A stretch of DNA of 64,000 bases from CAZJBS01 sp964544475. GTDB lineage: Bacteria > CLD3 > SB21. A model generated the notes under the pieces. That model did no database searches, was not told the DNA's origin, and worked only from the letters and a program-made list of their open reading frames with translations. Below are positions 1 through 9,300 of this stretch, in pieces (the first letter of the stretch is position 1; each line of letters starts with the position of its first letter). The translations under genes and the position numbers were made by a program. The stretch is taken from contig CAZJBS010000005.1 in NCBI GenBank assembly GCA_964544475.1, positions 62,001-126,000 on the forward strand, written 5' to 3'.

Positions 1-1425
1 CGCCAGCTGGATTTCGGCAATGGTCGACGCCGCCTGAGCCCCACCCATGACGGAAATGTTGGCGGTCGGCCACGCGAAAATAAACCGCGGATCGTACGCC
101 TTGCCGCACATTGCGTAGTTGCCCGCGCCGTAACTGCCGCCGATCACAATCGTAATCTTGGGCACCACGGAATTGGCGACCGCGTTGACCAGCTTGGCGC
201 CGTCTTTCGCGATCCCGCCGTGTTCCGCGTCCCGCCCGACCATGAAGCCATTGACGTCGTGAAGGAACAGAAGCGGAATGCCGTCCTGATTGCAATTCAT
301 GACAAATCGGGCCGCCTTGTCCGCCGCTTCCGAATACATCACGCCGCCCATTTGCATTTCACCCTTGGCGGTCCGCTGCACCATTTTCTGGTTGGCCACG
401 ATGCCGATCGCGTAACCGCCAATGCGTGCGGTGCCCGTGACCACGGTCTTGCCGTACGTCGCCTTGTATTCATCGAATTCCGACGCATCGACAAACCGTC
501 CGATGATTTCCCGAACATCGTATTGAGTCAGCCCTTCCGGAATAATGGCCGCAATGTCGTCCGCATGGTGATGCGGTTCGCGGGATTCGATTTGGTTGAA
601 CGGCGCTTTGGGTTTGTGGGCAACTTTGGAGAGAATGTCCCGGATGCGTTCCAGGGCGGCTTCGTCGTTTGGTTCTTCATAGTCGGCGGTGCCGCTGATG
701 GCGTTGTGGGTGTGGGCGCCACCAAGGGTTTCGGTATCGATCACCTGGCCGATCGCCGCTTTCACAAGCGCCGGCCCCGCGAGGAAAAGGCTGGCGCCAT
801 TGACCATGAGGAATTTGTCACACATGACCGGCAGATAGGCGCCGCCAGCCACGCACGGTCCCATTACGGCGGCGACCTGCATGATGCCCATGGCGCTCAT
901 GCGTGCGTTGTTGTAAAAAATACGGCCGAAGTGATTTTCATCCGGAAACACCTGATCCTGCAACGGCAGAAAAACGCCGGCGGAATCCACGAGATACACG
1001 ATGGGAATGTTGTTCTTCATCGCGATTTCCTGAAGCCGCAGTGTCTTTTTGACAGTGATTTCAAAATGCGCGCCGGCCTTGACGGTGGCGTCGTGCGCCA
1101 CGATCGCCGTTTCCTTGCCGTCGATGATGCCAATGCCCCCGATATTGCCCGCGGACGGACAGCCGCCAAAATCTTCATACATGCCGTACGCCGCAAACAA
1201 ACCGACTTCCATGAAAGACGTGCCGGGATCGATCAATCTGGCGATCCGCTCGCGCGCCGTCAGGCGGCCTTTGTCGTGCTGTTTGTCAATATTCTTCTGA
1301 CCGCCGCCCAGACGAATTCGTTGGGCGTCCTGTTTCAGCGCTTCGACCAGTTTCTGCATGAACGCACGGTTGCGTTCGAGTTTTTGCGGGTTCAGTTGCT
1401 CGGAAGGGGTACCGATGACGGCCAT
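1..1425 (-). CDS. Acyl-CoA carboxylase carboxyltransferase (beta) subunit, methylcrotonyl-CoA carboxylase-like, partial
   Basis: The reverse strand is open from ATG 1425 to the window edge (475 codons, no stop), so the C-terminus, roughly 60 residues by family length, is missing. Visible carboxyltransferase features include an N-terminal stretch with GRLTARERI and IDPGTSFMEVG, then HDATVKAGAH, MGPCVAGGAYLPVMCDKF, GGSYGAGNYAMCGKAYDPR and ISVMGGAQAAS. These are typical of the biotin-dependent acyl-CoA carboxyltransferase family, closest by eye to the beta chain of 3-methylcrotonyl-CoA carboxylase. The enzyme would transfer CO2 from carboxybiotin to an acyl-CoA, in leucine or odd-chain/branched acid breakdown, in the cytoplasm with a biotin-carrying alpha subunit expected to the left of the window. 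A GGAG lies about 8 bases before the ATG. The exact acyl-CoA substrate cannot be fixed from sequence. Confidence 0.93.
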   Translation of the reverse strand, partial: MAVIGTPSEQLNPQKLERNRAFMQKLVEALKQDAQRIRLGGGQKNIDKQHDKGRLTARERIARLIDPGTSFMEVGLFAAYGMYEDFGGCPSAGNIGGIGIIDGKETAIVAHDATVKAGAHFEITVKKTLRLQEIAMKNNIPIVYLVDSAGVFLPLQDQVFPDENHFGRIFYNNARMSAMGIMQVAAVMGPCVAGGAYLPVMCDKFLMVNGASLFLAGPALVKAAIGQVIDTETLGGAHTHNAISGTADYEEPNDEAALERIRDILSKVAHKPKAPFNQIESREPHHHADDIAAIIPEGLTQYDVREIIGRFVDASEFDEYKATYGKTVVTGTARIGGYAIGIVANQKMVQRTAKGEMQMGGVMYSEAADKAARFVMNCNQDGIPLLFLHDVNGFMVGRDAEHGGIAKDGAKLVNAVANSVVPKITIVIGGSYGAGNYAMCGKAYDPRFIFAWPTANISVMGGAQAASTIAEIQLA

Positions 1426-1525
1426 GCCGGTTGCTCCGTTGCTGGATGGGTATTAGCTTAAGGCGCTCATGGCCAGGTTTTTTGAAAACATGCCCGAACG
1501 CCGGCTCACGGAAAATGAAAAAAAC

Positions 1526-3214
1526 TCACCGTTCTGCATCGTGCAATAATCCGGTCACATCCATTTCCCAGACGTCCGTGTTGCGACCGGCCTGGTAGAT
1601 CACGCGCCGCCCGTCGGGAAACCACCGGCCGTGGGCTTCCTGGTCCGTGTTGTCTTTGGTCAGCGTTCGCGTCGATTTTTCACCGCCACCGGCGCGCATC
1701 AGCCACACGTCGGCGTCGTCGTACCAGGAGCGCGTGAAAAGGATGTGCGTTCCGTCGGGAGAGACGACGGGTTCGCGATCCCATCCGTACGGCGTCTTGT
1801 CTTTCGTCAGCGGCAGGGGCAGACCTCCGCCAACCGGCGCGCTCCAGAGGCTCCAGCGATGGGCCCAATCCGCGGCGAACAACACCGTGGCATCCGCCGC
1901 CGCCATACATGGCTCGGTTTCCGAACGTTCGTCGATCGTAACCGGACGTTCCCGGCTGGTGGCCGCCTCCCATATCCAGACATCGGGCAAACCACGCCGC
2001 TCCGTCACAAAAACGATATCCCGGCTTTGGCGGAAAAAGGCCGCACGGGAGGCCCCGACCGGATCATGGGTCACCTGAATCACACTGTCAAGGCGCAGAC
2101 CTGAATCGTTCTCGATCAAATAGGCCATGAATACATTCCGGCGGCCGTTGCGAGTGGAAGTAAAGAGCAGACGGTTGCCGGAAATTTCCGGATCGGTGCA
2201 CGAATCTGTTTCGTCGGTCAGGGGCATCACCGATTGGTTCCCACAATGCAGGGCATACAACCGATCGACGCCGCTGCGATTCGACGAAAAAACGACGTAA
2301 CGCCCATCTTCGGTGACCACGGGACTGTGATCGTCCGCTGGATCTTCCACGAGAACGGTGTCCTGCTGCGTTTCCACGTCTATGGACTTGATGTTCCAGT
2401 TGGAGGTCTCTTCCCACACAAGGCGTCTGCCGTCCGGATGCCATGAAGGATACGCATGTGACGTGCCCGATGAAGTGACCGGCGCCGGTTTGTATCGTAT
2501 CAACGGCGTCACGTGAATTTCGTCACGTCCTCGTACGGCCAAAACACATGCAAGGAACTTCCCGTCCGGCGACACGGCCGGATCGTGAACGCTGTTCGAA
2601 TCCTGGCTGAACGGACGGACATTGTCGCCATTCAACCCGGCCAGAAAAAGCGCCCATCGACCGGATATCTTCTTCTGGAAGACCAGGACGTCGCCACCCG
2701 TGGACGGGCGATCCAATGCGGACGTGTCGGAAACCACCACCCGGACATCGCCGAAATTCCTGCGCCGGACACGGCAAATCTGGTACCCGGCGGCATCATG
2801 CCTGACGAAAAGGATGGACTCCCCGTCGGGCGTCCAACAAGGGCTGAATTCATCCGTTTCCGAAGCGGTCACCTGTGTCAGTTTTTCCTCCTGATCAATC
2901 AGCCATACGTCGCGCTGGCCTTCGATGCGGGAGGCGAAAACGATCGACTGTCCGTCCGGCGAAAACGACGGCCGCTCGTCGGCGCCTTCGTTCATCGTCA
3001 GCGGTTCGCGGATTCTATCCTGGGTATCGTAGATCCAGATGTGTTTTTCGCCGGACTGCGTGGACACCATGGCGATGAATTTCCCGTCCGGTGACACGGC
3101 GGGCTGACCGTCATAACAGGCCAGGTTCGTGAGGCGTTCTGGTTCCGACACTCGTGAAAGGCAGGAACACCATAGGGCAGGAACACATAAGATGACCAAT
3201 CGTCGAAACCACAT
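1526..3214 (-). CDS. PD40/TolB-like beta-propeller protein, probably exported
   Basis: The product has 562 residues from ATG 3214. The open frame continues upstream into the neighbouring gene, but the hydrophobic stretch MWFRRLVILCVPALWC looks like an export signal, which sets the start; no good Shine-Dalgarno is seen. A Cys-rich end of that stretch (CSC) may be a lipoprotein site, although the lipobox is not canonical. At least eight PD40-type repeats follow, with cores such as VSPDGKFIAMVS, FSPDGQSIVFAS, TPDGESILFVR and FPDGRRVIYQA, enough for one or two six-bladed propellers. Such proteins sit in the periplasm or on the envelope and bind proteins or glycans; the ligand is unknown. It is the third gene of a minus-strand unit with the HhH outer-membrane protein (80 bp upstream) and the PorV-like protein, suggesting a joint role at the outer membrane. 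Confidence 0.85.
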   Translation of the reverse strand: MWFRRLVILCVPALWCSCLSRVSEPERLTNLACYDGQPAVSPDGKFIAMVSTQSGEKHIWIYDTQDRIREPLTMNEGADERPSFSPDGQSIVFASRIEGQRDVWLIDQEEKLTQVTASETDEFSPCWTPDGESILFVRHDAAGYQICRVRRRNFGDVRVVVSDTSALDRPSTGGDVLVFQKKISGRWALFLAGLNGDNVRPFSQDSNSVHDPAVSPDGKFLACVLAVRGRDEIHVTPLIRYKPAPVTSSGTSHAYPSWHPDGRRLVWEETSNWNIKSIDVETQQDTVLVEDPADDHSPVVTEDGRYVVFSSNRSGVDRLYALHCGNQSVMPLTDETDSCTDPEISGNRLLFTSTRNGRRNVFMAYLIENDSGLRLDSVIQVTHDPVGASRAAFFRQSRDIVFVTERRGLPDVWIWEAATSRERPVTIDERSETEPCMAAADATVLFAADWAHRWSLWSAPVGGGLPLPLTKDKTPYGWDREPVVSPDGTHILFTRSWYDDADVWLMRAGGGEKSTRTLTKDNTDQEAHGRWFPDGRRVIYQAGRNTDVWEMDVTGLLHDAER

Positions 3215-3294
3215 GGCGATGGACGTTGATGGAGAATTTTCCAAAGAAGGTATGAAAAAAATGAAAAAAACCCACTTGTTTTTGCGCCGGTGGC

Positions 3295-5304
3295 TCACAA
3301 ACCGTACGTCACCGACATGGCGGTTCGCCGGGTGATCAGCGGACCGGATGCCGCTTTGTCCACATACTTCTCCCAGTACTTGATCAATAAGGTCAGGCGC
3401 CGGTTCCATCGGACGCGCACGGCCACATACCATCGTGAACCCTTGTCCGAAAACAGGCTATTCGTGAATACACCATCCACATCGTTCTCGTATTCGTAGA
3501 CCGCCGACGACGAACCGTCCGTGTCAAAGACCGTCCACCGCCCGAAAAGCGTGAGATTCTCATCGACCTGCCATCGGACATCCTGGTAAAACGAACTGCC
3601 ATCTTCATTTTCCGATTTGAAATGGGTCACGCGATACCGGACGGTCTCCACCCGGCTGCGCAGGTTCAAGCCCGGAAGGACTTTCCAGTCAACCTGGAAA
3701 CGGGACCGCCGCGTATCGGATTTTTCCACCGTGCGTGATTCACGCCCGAAAGCGTCTTCCGAGGTCTGGCTTACGTCTTTGCGCTCATTTTTGAAACGAA
3801 AGGTCGAGGACACCGCAGACATCCAGCGCTGTTCCCATTGTACGAGAAAATCGTCGCCGCGGACGGGCTGCGCAACGTCGTAACTCCGCCACGGATAACG
3901 GAAGAGATCGTAATAGAAATGGAGTTTCGTGAGGCGGTGAGGTTGAGCGGCCATACCCAGATAAAAACCTTCCTCATTCTGAGTGCCGTTTTGTTCGCCA
4001 AAACCCGAGGCGTGAAAATTCTGAAAGGCTTTCGAATAACGCCGCCACATCAGGACCGTTTGCCATGGACGTCTCCCGAACAGAACACCGGAACACATCG
4101 CCGTGTGACCCGATCCGTCGACGGCGGTTTCACCGAACCAGTTGGCTCCCAGCAAAAACAAATCGTAGTGAAACCCGGCGGCGCGATTGGACCGGCCGGT
4201 GAAATTGTAACGGCTCCGGACGGTGTCAATCAGGACGAACCGGCGGTTGTATCGCTGTTCGTAGTACGTCACGCCGACGGACGACAGTCCGAACCGGTAG
4301 TCCACGTTAGCGCCCCAGATTCTTTCGCGCAGGATGTTTCGTTTGGCGATTTCGGCGCTGTCGCGGTGGAGTCCGTCCGTCTTCAGCGTACGGATGGTAC
4401 CGTCCTCGTTGAAGGAGGCGTCTTCACGCGTCGTCGAATAATAGATGGTCGGTTCGAAATGCCTCAGCCAGCCGCCGGTTTGGATGGCCGCGGCACCGCC
4501 GAGCAACGCACCGCTTTCCGTGGCGTAGGCGAAGGGCTGAATGCCCCGCCCGCTCTTCTTGACGCCTTGGACCACTTCACTGCCCTTGATCGAGCCGCGC
4601 CCGCCCCACCACACGAGTCCCTGCCCGAACTCCAGCTGATAATTTCCAACCACCGCGTGGCGGACGAATGGATAATCACGCACTTCGCCGTAGGACGCCA
4701 CATGATCGTTCCATTTCGGTTCGCCGGCGTCTTTTTCAACCACTATTCCTGCGGCGAGACGGCGTCGCGGACGATCGGCATCGGGTTGGTATTGCGCTTC
4801 GGCGCGTTGGTAGAGTTGATACCGGTCTCCCCGGTAATTGTCGTCGGACGCATCGAGATTGCGCACCGTGCGCTGACGGAACTCGGCGCGAGACCGGCTG
4901 CGGGAATGCCCGGCCACAGTGACAAAATCCCTGACCGTGTTAAACAGGTCTTCCGTCATTCCATCGAGTTTTTTCAGGTCGGTGACGGCCCCAAATGGAC
5001 GGCGGGAACGGAAATCCACGATGGCCCTGGCGAGGACCGTCCCCAGGCCCGGGACGTTTTCCAGTTCGGTCAGAGGGGCGAGGTTGAGATCGGCGGGATA
5101 TCGCCGGTAATGCCCAACCCATTCGGAAACCTGGCTTTCATCGGCGGATTCAAAAGCGCCGTACACCAGATCTTCGTGAAGACGGTCGACGGCCCATTCA
5201 TCGGCTTCTGTTTCCAACGAATCGGCATTGTCCTGCGCCCATGCCGCCACCGGAAACACGATCACCCATATTAGAAATGAGCATCGGTACGTGCGGCCAA
5301 TCAT
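3295..5304 (-). CDS. Outer-membrane protein with N-terminal helix-hairpin-helix (ComEA-like) domain
   Basis: The product has 669 residues. A signal peptide (IWVIVFPVAAWA) is followed by an acidic linker and, at about residues 70-130, a helix-hairpin-helix pair with the cores DLNLAPLTELENVPGLG and LKKLDGMTEDLF. The rest is rich in alternating aromatic/polar strands (for example YRFGLSSVGVTYYEQRY and RWYVAVRVRWNRRLTLLIKYW), typical of a large outer-membrane beta-barrel. The ATG overlaps the stop of the PorV-like gene (ATGA), so the two are translationally coupled. HhH motifs of this kind bind DNA backbone non-specifically in ComEA, but in FCB-group barrel proteins their role is not established. 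Either DNA uptake or a structural or secretion role is possible. The barrel assignment rests on pattern only. Confidence 0.75.
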   Translation of the reverse strand: MIGRTYRCSFLIWVIVFPVAAWAQDNADSLETEADEWAVDRLHEDLVYGAFESADESQVSEWVGHYRRYPADLNLAPLTELENVPGLGTVLARAIVDFRSRRPFGAVTDLKKLDGMTEDLFNTVRDFVTVAGHSRSRSRAEFRQRTVRNLDASDDNYRGDRYQLYQRAEAQYQPDADRPRRRLAAGIVVEKDAGEPKWNDHVASYGEVRDYPFVRHAVVGNYQLEFGQGLVWWGGRGSIKGSEVVQGVKKSGRGIQPFAYATESGALLGGAAAIQTGGWLRHFEPTIYYSTTREDASFNEDGTIRTLKTDGLHRDSAEIAKRNILRERIWGANVDYRFGLSSVGVTYYEQRYNRRFVLIDTVRSRYNFTGRSNRAAGFHYDLFLLGANWFGETAVDGSGHTAMCSGVLFGRRPWQTVLMWRRYSKAFQNFHASGFGEQNGTQNEEGFYLGMAAQPHRLTKLHFYYDLFRYPWRSYDVAQPVRGDDFLVQWEQRWMSAVSSTFRFKNERKDVSQTSEDAFGRESRTVEKSDTRRSRFQVDWKVLPGLNLRSRVETVRYRVTHFKSENEDGSSFYQDVRWQVDENLTLFGRWTVFDTDGSSSAVYEYENDVDGVFTNSLFSDKGSRWYVAVRVRWNRRLTLLIKYWEKYVDKAASGPLITRRTAMSVTYGL

Positions 5305-6164
5305 CTGGACTTGTTCCCAACGGGCTCGAGCCGGCGTGATTCGCGTTTGTTCAGCGTAATACCCGCCGAAATGGCATGCGTGACGCCCAGTTCGGGATGC
5401 GTGTATATCGCGTAGTCCAGCCGGGCCAATTTCAGATGGATGCCAAGGCCCGCCGACAAGCGGGACGGATCTCTCCCCACCCCGACGCGGAGCGCCAGCG
5501 CCGGATGTGGCCGGTATTCCACACCCCCACGCACGTCCGTCGGGAATCGGAAATCTTTGTACGCATCCAACCCGATGGTCACTTGTTCCGACGGCATGAT
5601 ACCGACGCCGAAAACCATCGACTGCGGCAGAACCTCGCCGGCGATGCGCGGACGCGTGATGTTACGGGCCTGGCATCCGATCTGCACCAGCGAATGAGGG
5701 CGGAACAGGGCGCCAACGGAGGCGCCGGCAATGCCGGCCTGACCGCCGGAATGTATCGACAAATGATAATAGTTGACCGACACGCCCGCGGCGAATCGAT
5801 TCCGGAAGGCGTACGCATACGAGACGCTCAGCGTCGTCTCCCGATACAGATCGAAACCGTAGGATTCGAACATGGCGCCAGCCGTGCCTCGTTTCCACGG
5901 AAAAGCCATGACAAACGAAATCGTGCTCAGATCGCGCATGTTGAACGGAGCGGAGTAGAAGGCCTGTGCGCTCCACTGATTGATTTGCCAAAGGCCTGCG
6001 GCATTATAGTAGACGGCGTCGGGATTGTCGGCAATGGCTACAAACGCACCTGCCAGACCAAGCGGTCTGGCCCCCTTCTGGGTGTCAAAGGACGCCAACA
6101 AACTGCTCTGGACAAACATCAACAGCAACAGTGCGGCGCCAAATAATTCGGAAGTGGCCCTCAT
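5301..6164 (-). CDS. PorV/PorQ-type outer-membrane protein
   Basis: The product has 287 residues from ATG 6164, chosen because a TAGGA lies five bases upstream and a clear signal peptide (LFGAALLLLMFVQSSLLA) begins there; the longer reading adds 38 unlikely residues. The mature start GARPLGLAGAFVAIADNPDAV followed by YYNAAGLW is the hallmark of the PorV/PorQ/UPF0164 family, 14-stranded FadL-like barrels. In Bacteroidetes, PorV carries substrates of the type IX secretion system to the attachment complex. The body shows repeated amphipathic strands, and the C-terminus is charged. It heads a minus-strand operon with the HhH barrel protein (4-bp overlap) and a PD40 protein. With the YQNYPNPFNP-type C-terminal domain at 24563-31363 it hints at a type-IX-like export route, but no core Por/Gld motor gene is in the window. 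Confidence 0.8.
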   Translation of the reverse strand: MRATSELFGAALLLLMFVQSSLLASFDTQKGARPLGLAGAFVAIADNPDAVYYNAAGLWQINQWSAQAFYSAPFNMRDLSTISFVMAFPWKRGTAGAMFESYGFDLYRETTLSVSYAYAFRNRFAAGVSVNYYHLSIHSGGQAGIAGASVGALFRPHSLVQIGCQARNITRPRIAGEVLPQSMVFGVGIMPSEQVTIGLDAYKDFRFPTDVRGGVEYRPHPALALRVGVGRDPSRLSAGLGIHLKLARLDYAIYTHPELGVTHAISAGITLNKRESRRLEPVGNKSR

Positions 6165-6284
6165 GGCGGTCCTAAGGAAAAAAGAGAGATAGAATTCATG
6201 ACAGGAACAATAGACGCTGAAAATAATAGACAAACCGATTCTTACAGTCAAGCGTCGGGTGGAAAATTTCGAACGCACCTATAA

Positions 6285-6313
6285 TTGATTATTCTACCTA
6301 TATATCCTATATT
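6285..6313 (+). promoter_or_regulatory. Sigma70-type promoter for the dikinase / pseudo-malic enzyme pair
   Basis: TTGATT at 6285-6290 and TATATT at 6308-6313 are separated by 17 bp in an AT-rich intergenic stretch. The predicted start at about 6320 leaves a leader of about 35 nt to ATG 6355, which carries an AAGGG Shine-Dalgarno. Confidence 0.4.
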
Positions 6314-6354
6314 ATACTGAAGGTGCTTTGACTTGGGTTCACAAGGGTCAGCGC

Positions 6355-9300
6355 ATGAATTCCGCCACAACGGATACCAACACCGCCGCGGAGTCGCTCC
6401 AGACATGGGTGGCTGAAATCGTCGAACAATTTGAGGTTGTGATGGGACGGCCCGATCGTGTTGTCACATGGTGCCAACAACTCGCCAATGCCGTGTCTTC
6501 GCCAGACCATGATGAGTTGGAATGTCTTGATCCCTTGCTGGACATCTTGTCCCGGCAGTCGGGTCCGCTGACCGTACCGCTCTATGAGTTGTTTGAAACC
6601 ATCAGCCTGCGTCTTGAACAGCCCAGGCATGTCGTCGAAAGGCTGCTGGCCTGCCGGGACGATGCACTTTACGCCAGAGCCGTACAACTCGCCGCCACTT
6701 TTTCATCCGACGACCGCTTGATCGTGGATTGTCCTTTCCTCAAGATCCTGGCCGATGCGGCGTGCTTTCACGCGGATCAGAATAGCGCTGACGTGTGGCG
6801 GTCGATGGCATCGCTGGTGGCGGCGGGAGGAATGAGCACGCAGCAACTGTTTGTGGATGACACGGATTGGAACATCCGCCGGATGGCCGCGCAGTTGCTC
6901 GACCGAACCGGTGAACCGGCCCCGGCTGAAACATGCCGGCGCCTCATCGGTGATGCGGCATACAAAGTCCTTGCGCCGTATTTTGACTATCTCCGAACCA
7001 CTCATGTCGAGCTTTTGTCGCTGGTGGCCGCAGGCGTTTTGAAGCAATGGATACAGGAATTCCTGGAAGCCGAGCAGATTCTCGGTCGGGAACTCATGCG
7101 GGACGTCATCGCTGAAGCAGGCTGGTCAGGGCTCAACCTCGGGATCACGGCTTCCCGTCGTGTTCGGGTTTCAGTTGGTCCGGTGATGCCGCTCTTTCTA
7201 TCGCCCTCCGAAGCCGCATTTTTTGAACGCGCCGGCGCCCGTGTCGAAACTGACGATACCATACTCATCGTAACCCATGGCTCGGATTTTCCGACACCGG
7301 CCGGTCCGGAAGAACACGACGACCCGGCCACGCGATTCCGGCTGCTCAATCTGGCTCATGCCGAAATCCTGGCGGATTTTCTGACCATTGCCCCGTTGAC
7401 GCCCGGCAGGATTCACGGGATGATCGACCGCATGGATCGGATCGTCAGCCACTACGTGAATCTCTTTTCGTCGTTCAGCGACGAATGCCGCATATTGCCG
7501 GCCATGTATTCGGAACTCAGGTCGAAAATCCTAGACCAACTGCCCACGGACGGGCCGGATGCGCCGATGCCGCCGGACCTGACGCGATTGGTCATGATGT
7601 TCGAGGATCCGCACAACGCCGGCGAAGTCCGAACTCTGCACGGCCTCAAACGGTACCTGCATCAGAAAGGCCTTCAACTTGGATTCAAATTGGTGCTCCG
7701 TTCGCGATCGACGAATCGGAGGGTGAGCATCCTGCTGGCCGCCAGGAACCGGCTCATCGTCACCTACCATGGTATCCGGTATATGGATTTCGAACCCGGC
7801 GGCGATGATGACCATGCCGGCAGCGGCATACCGTATCCCATTCAGGTCGTCATCGACGGTTTCGGGCGACAAATGCTCTTCGGTCAGGAAGCATTCCCGC
7901 GAGTGGATATTTTCTGTTACGGCAATGAAATTCACTATTATCTGGCTTTCAGGAATCATCCCGCCTTCGTGCGTATCAACTACGCGCCGCCGTTGCAGGG
8001 CGGCATGATCGACCTCGAGTATTTCGGCGTCAGCAAGTATGAATTGTCCGTTCACCCCAACCCGACCCTTGAGGCGCTGCAGCAGTTCTTCATAAATCTC
8101 GAGTTCGATATTCAGATTGAGAATACGCGTGTCAAAGCGCGTTTCGACAAAGAGCAGGCCCATGACCTCGGAACGCTTTGTCGCAAGGCCTCCATTTTTT
8201 TCTGTCTCGCACCGTACCTGCTTGACATCGACTGGACGATTGGCGCGTTGTCGCTCCCCGAACCTGCCGGAAAAAAAATTGCCGAAGCCTGGGCCGGGTT
8301 GTTTGCGGCGTGGCGCGCCCTGCCGCTCAAGGATCTGTTGACGCCCGACCGCCAGGGTATTGTCGAATCGGTCGAACAGACGGTGACCGGACGGAAAGAA
8401 ACCGTTTGGACCGGCGAAGGTATCTATCGGGATCGTTTTTCCGGCGTGCCCGACCCGAACGTGATGAGCCGTCTGGAGCACCAGCTTGATCAGCTCGGAC
8501 TGGACACGTTGGCGATCGGCGATGTCCGGACGTCCCCGGATCTGGAAGAAATGGTCATCCGGCCCTTGCGCGAAGGTGTTTCGCGTGGACAATGGCACGA
8601 GACCGCCGAGGGATTTGAGCCGGCGGCCCCCGGTTGTTATGAGCCTTGCCACGAAGCCGAATATTTCGCCGACATTCTCGCATCCGGCGATGATCGCGTG
8701 GCGGCGGCCGTTCGTTTGGCGGCTCTGGTTGTACCCTTGGAGAAATTCCTGAATTTCCAGACCACGGGGCACGTGCAAGGCTACGACGTCCAGTCAGCCG
8801 TCCTTGAGTTGACCGGATCGAGGTTGGGTATTTTTGTCTTGAGGGGAGAAAAGCACCTGATCCAGCTTGCTTTTTTCTCACACGTCACCCTGCTGTTCCG
8901 TCGCCGTGAGCATGGGCAATCCCCCTGGTGGGACCCGGTCAGTCTGGACGCCGAGTCGTTCGCCGGTCATCTGCGGCGGGCTAACTATGCCGTATCGGAC
9001 ATCGACGCGGTGTCCTCGCTGCGAAAGGCGGAAGACGTTGTTCGCACGTATCGCGGCACGCCTGCCGCCGGGCATCGTGAAATCCTGCCGGGCGAACGCA
9101 TTCTTGGCGGACTGCGGGCATCTCCCGGCCGGGCGGTGGGCGAGGCCTTGCTTGACACATCGGGAAGAAGTCCCGAAGATTTTTTTGAACGCCTTCTGGT
9201 GGCGCCATCGATCCGGCCCGACGATGCGCCATTCATGTTCAAAGCCGCCGGCATCGTATCCACAGGTGGCGGCATTCTGAGCCACGCCGGACTCATGGCG

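Noticed and set aside
220..1461. A 413-codon plus-strand open frame
   Set aside because: It is antisense to the acyl-CoA carboxylase gene, whose reverse-strand translation has unmistakable family motifs; the plus frame has none.
3838..5274. A 478-codon plus-strand open frame
   Set aside because: It mirrors the HhH/outer-membrane gene, which has a signal peptide, coupled start and domain motifs; the frame opposite has no features.
7531..8778. A 415-codon minus-strand frame inside the dikinase gene
   Set aside because: High-GC coding strands often leave long antisense frames; no ribosome-binding site or motif here.
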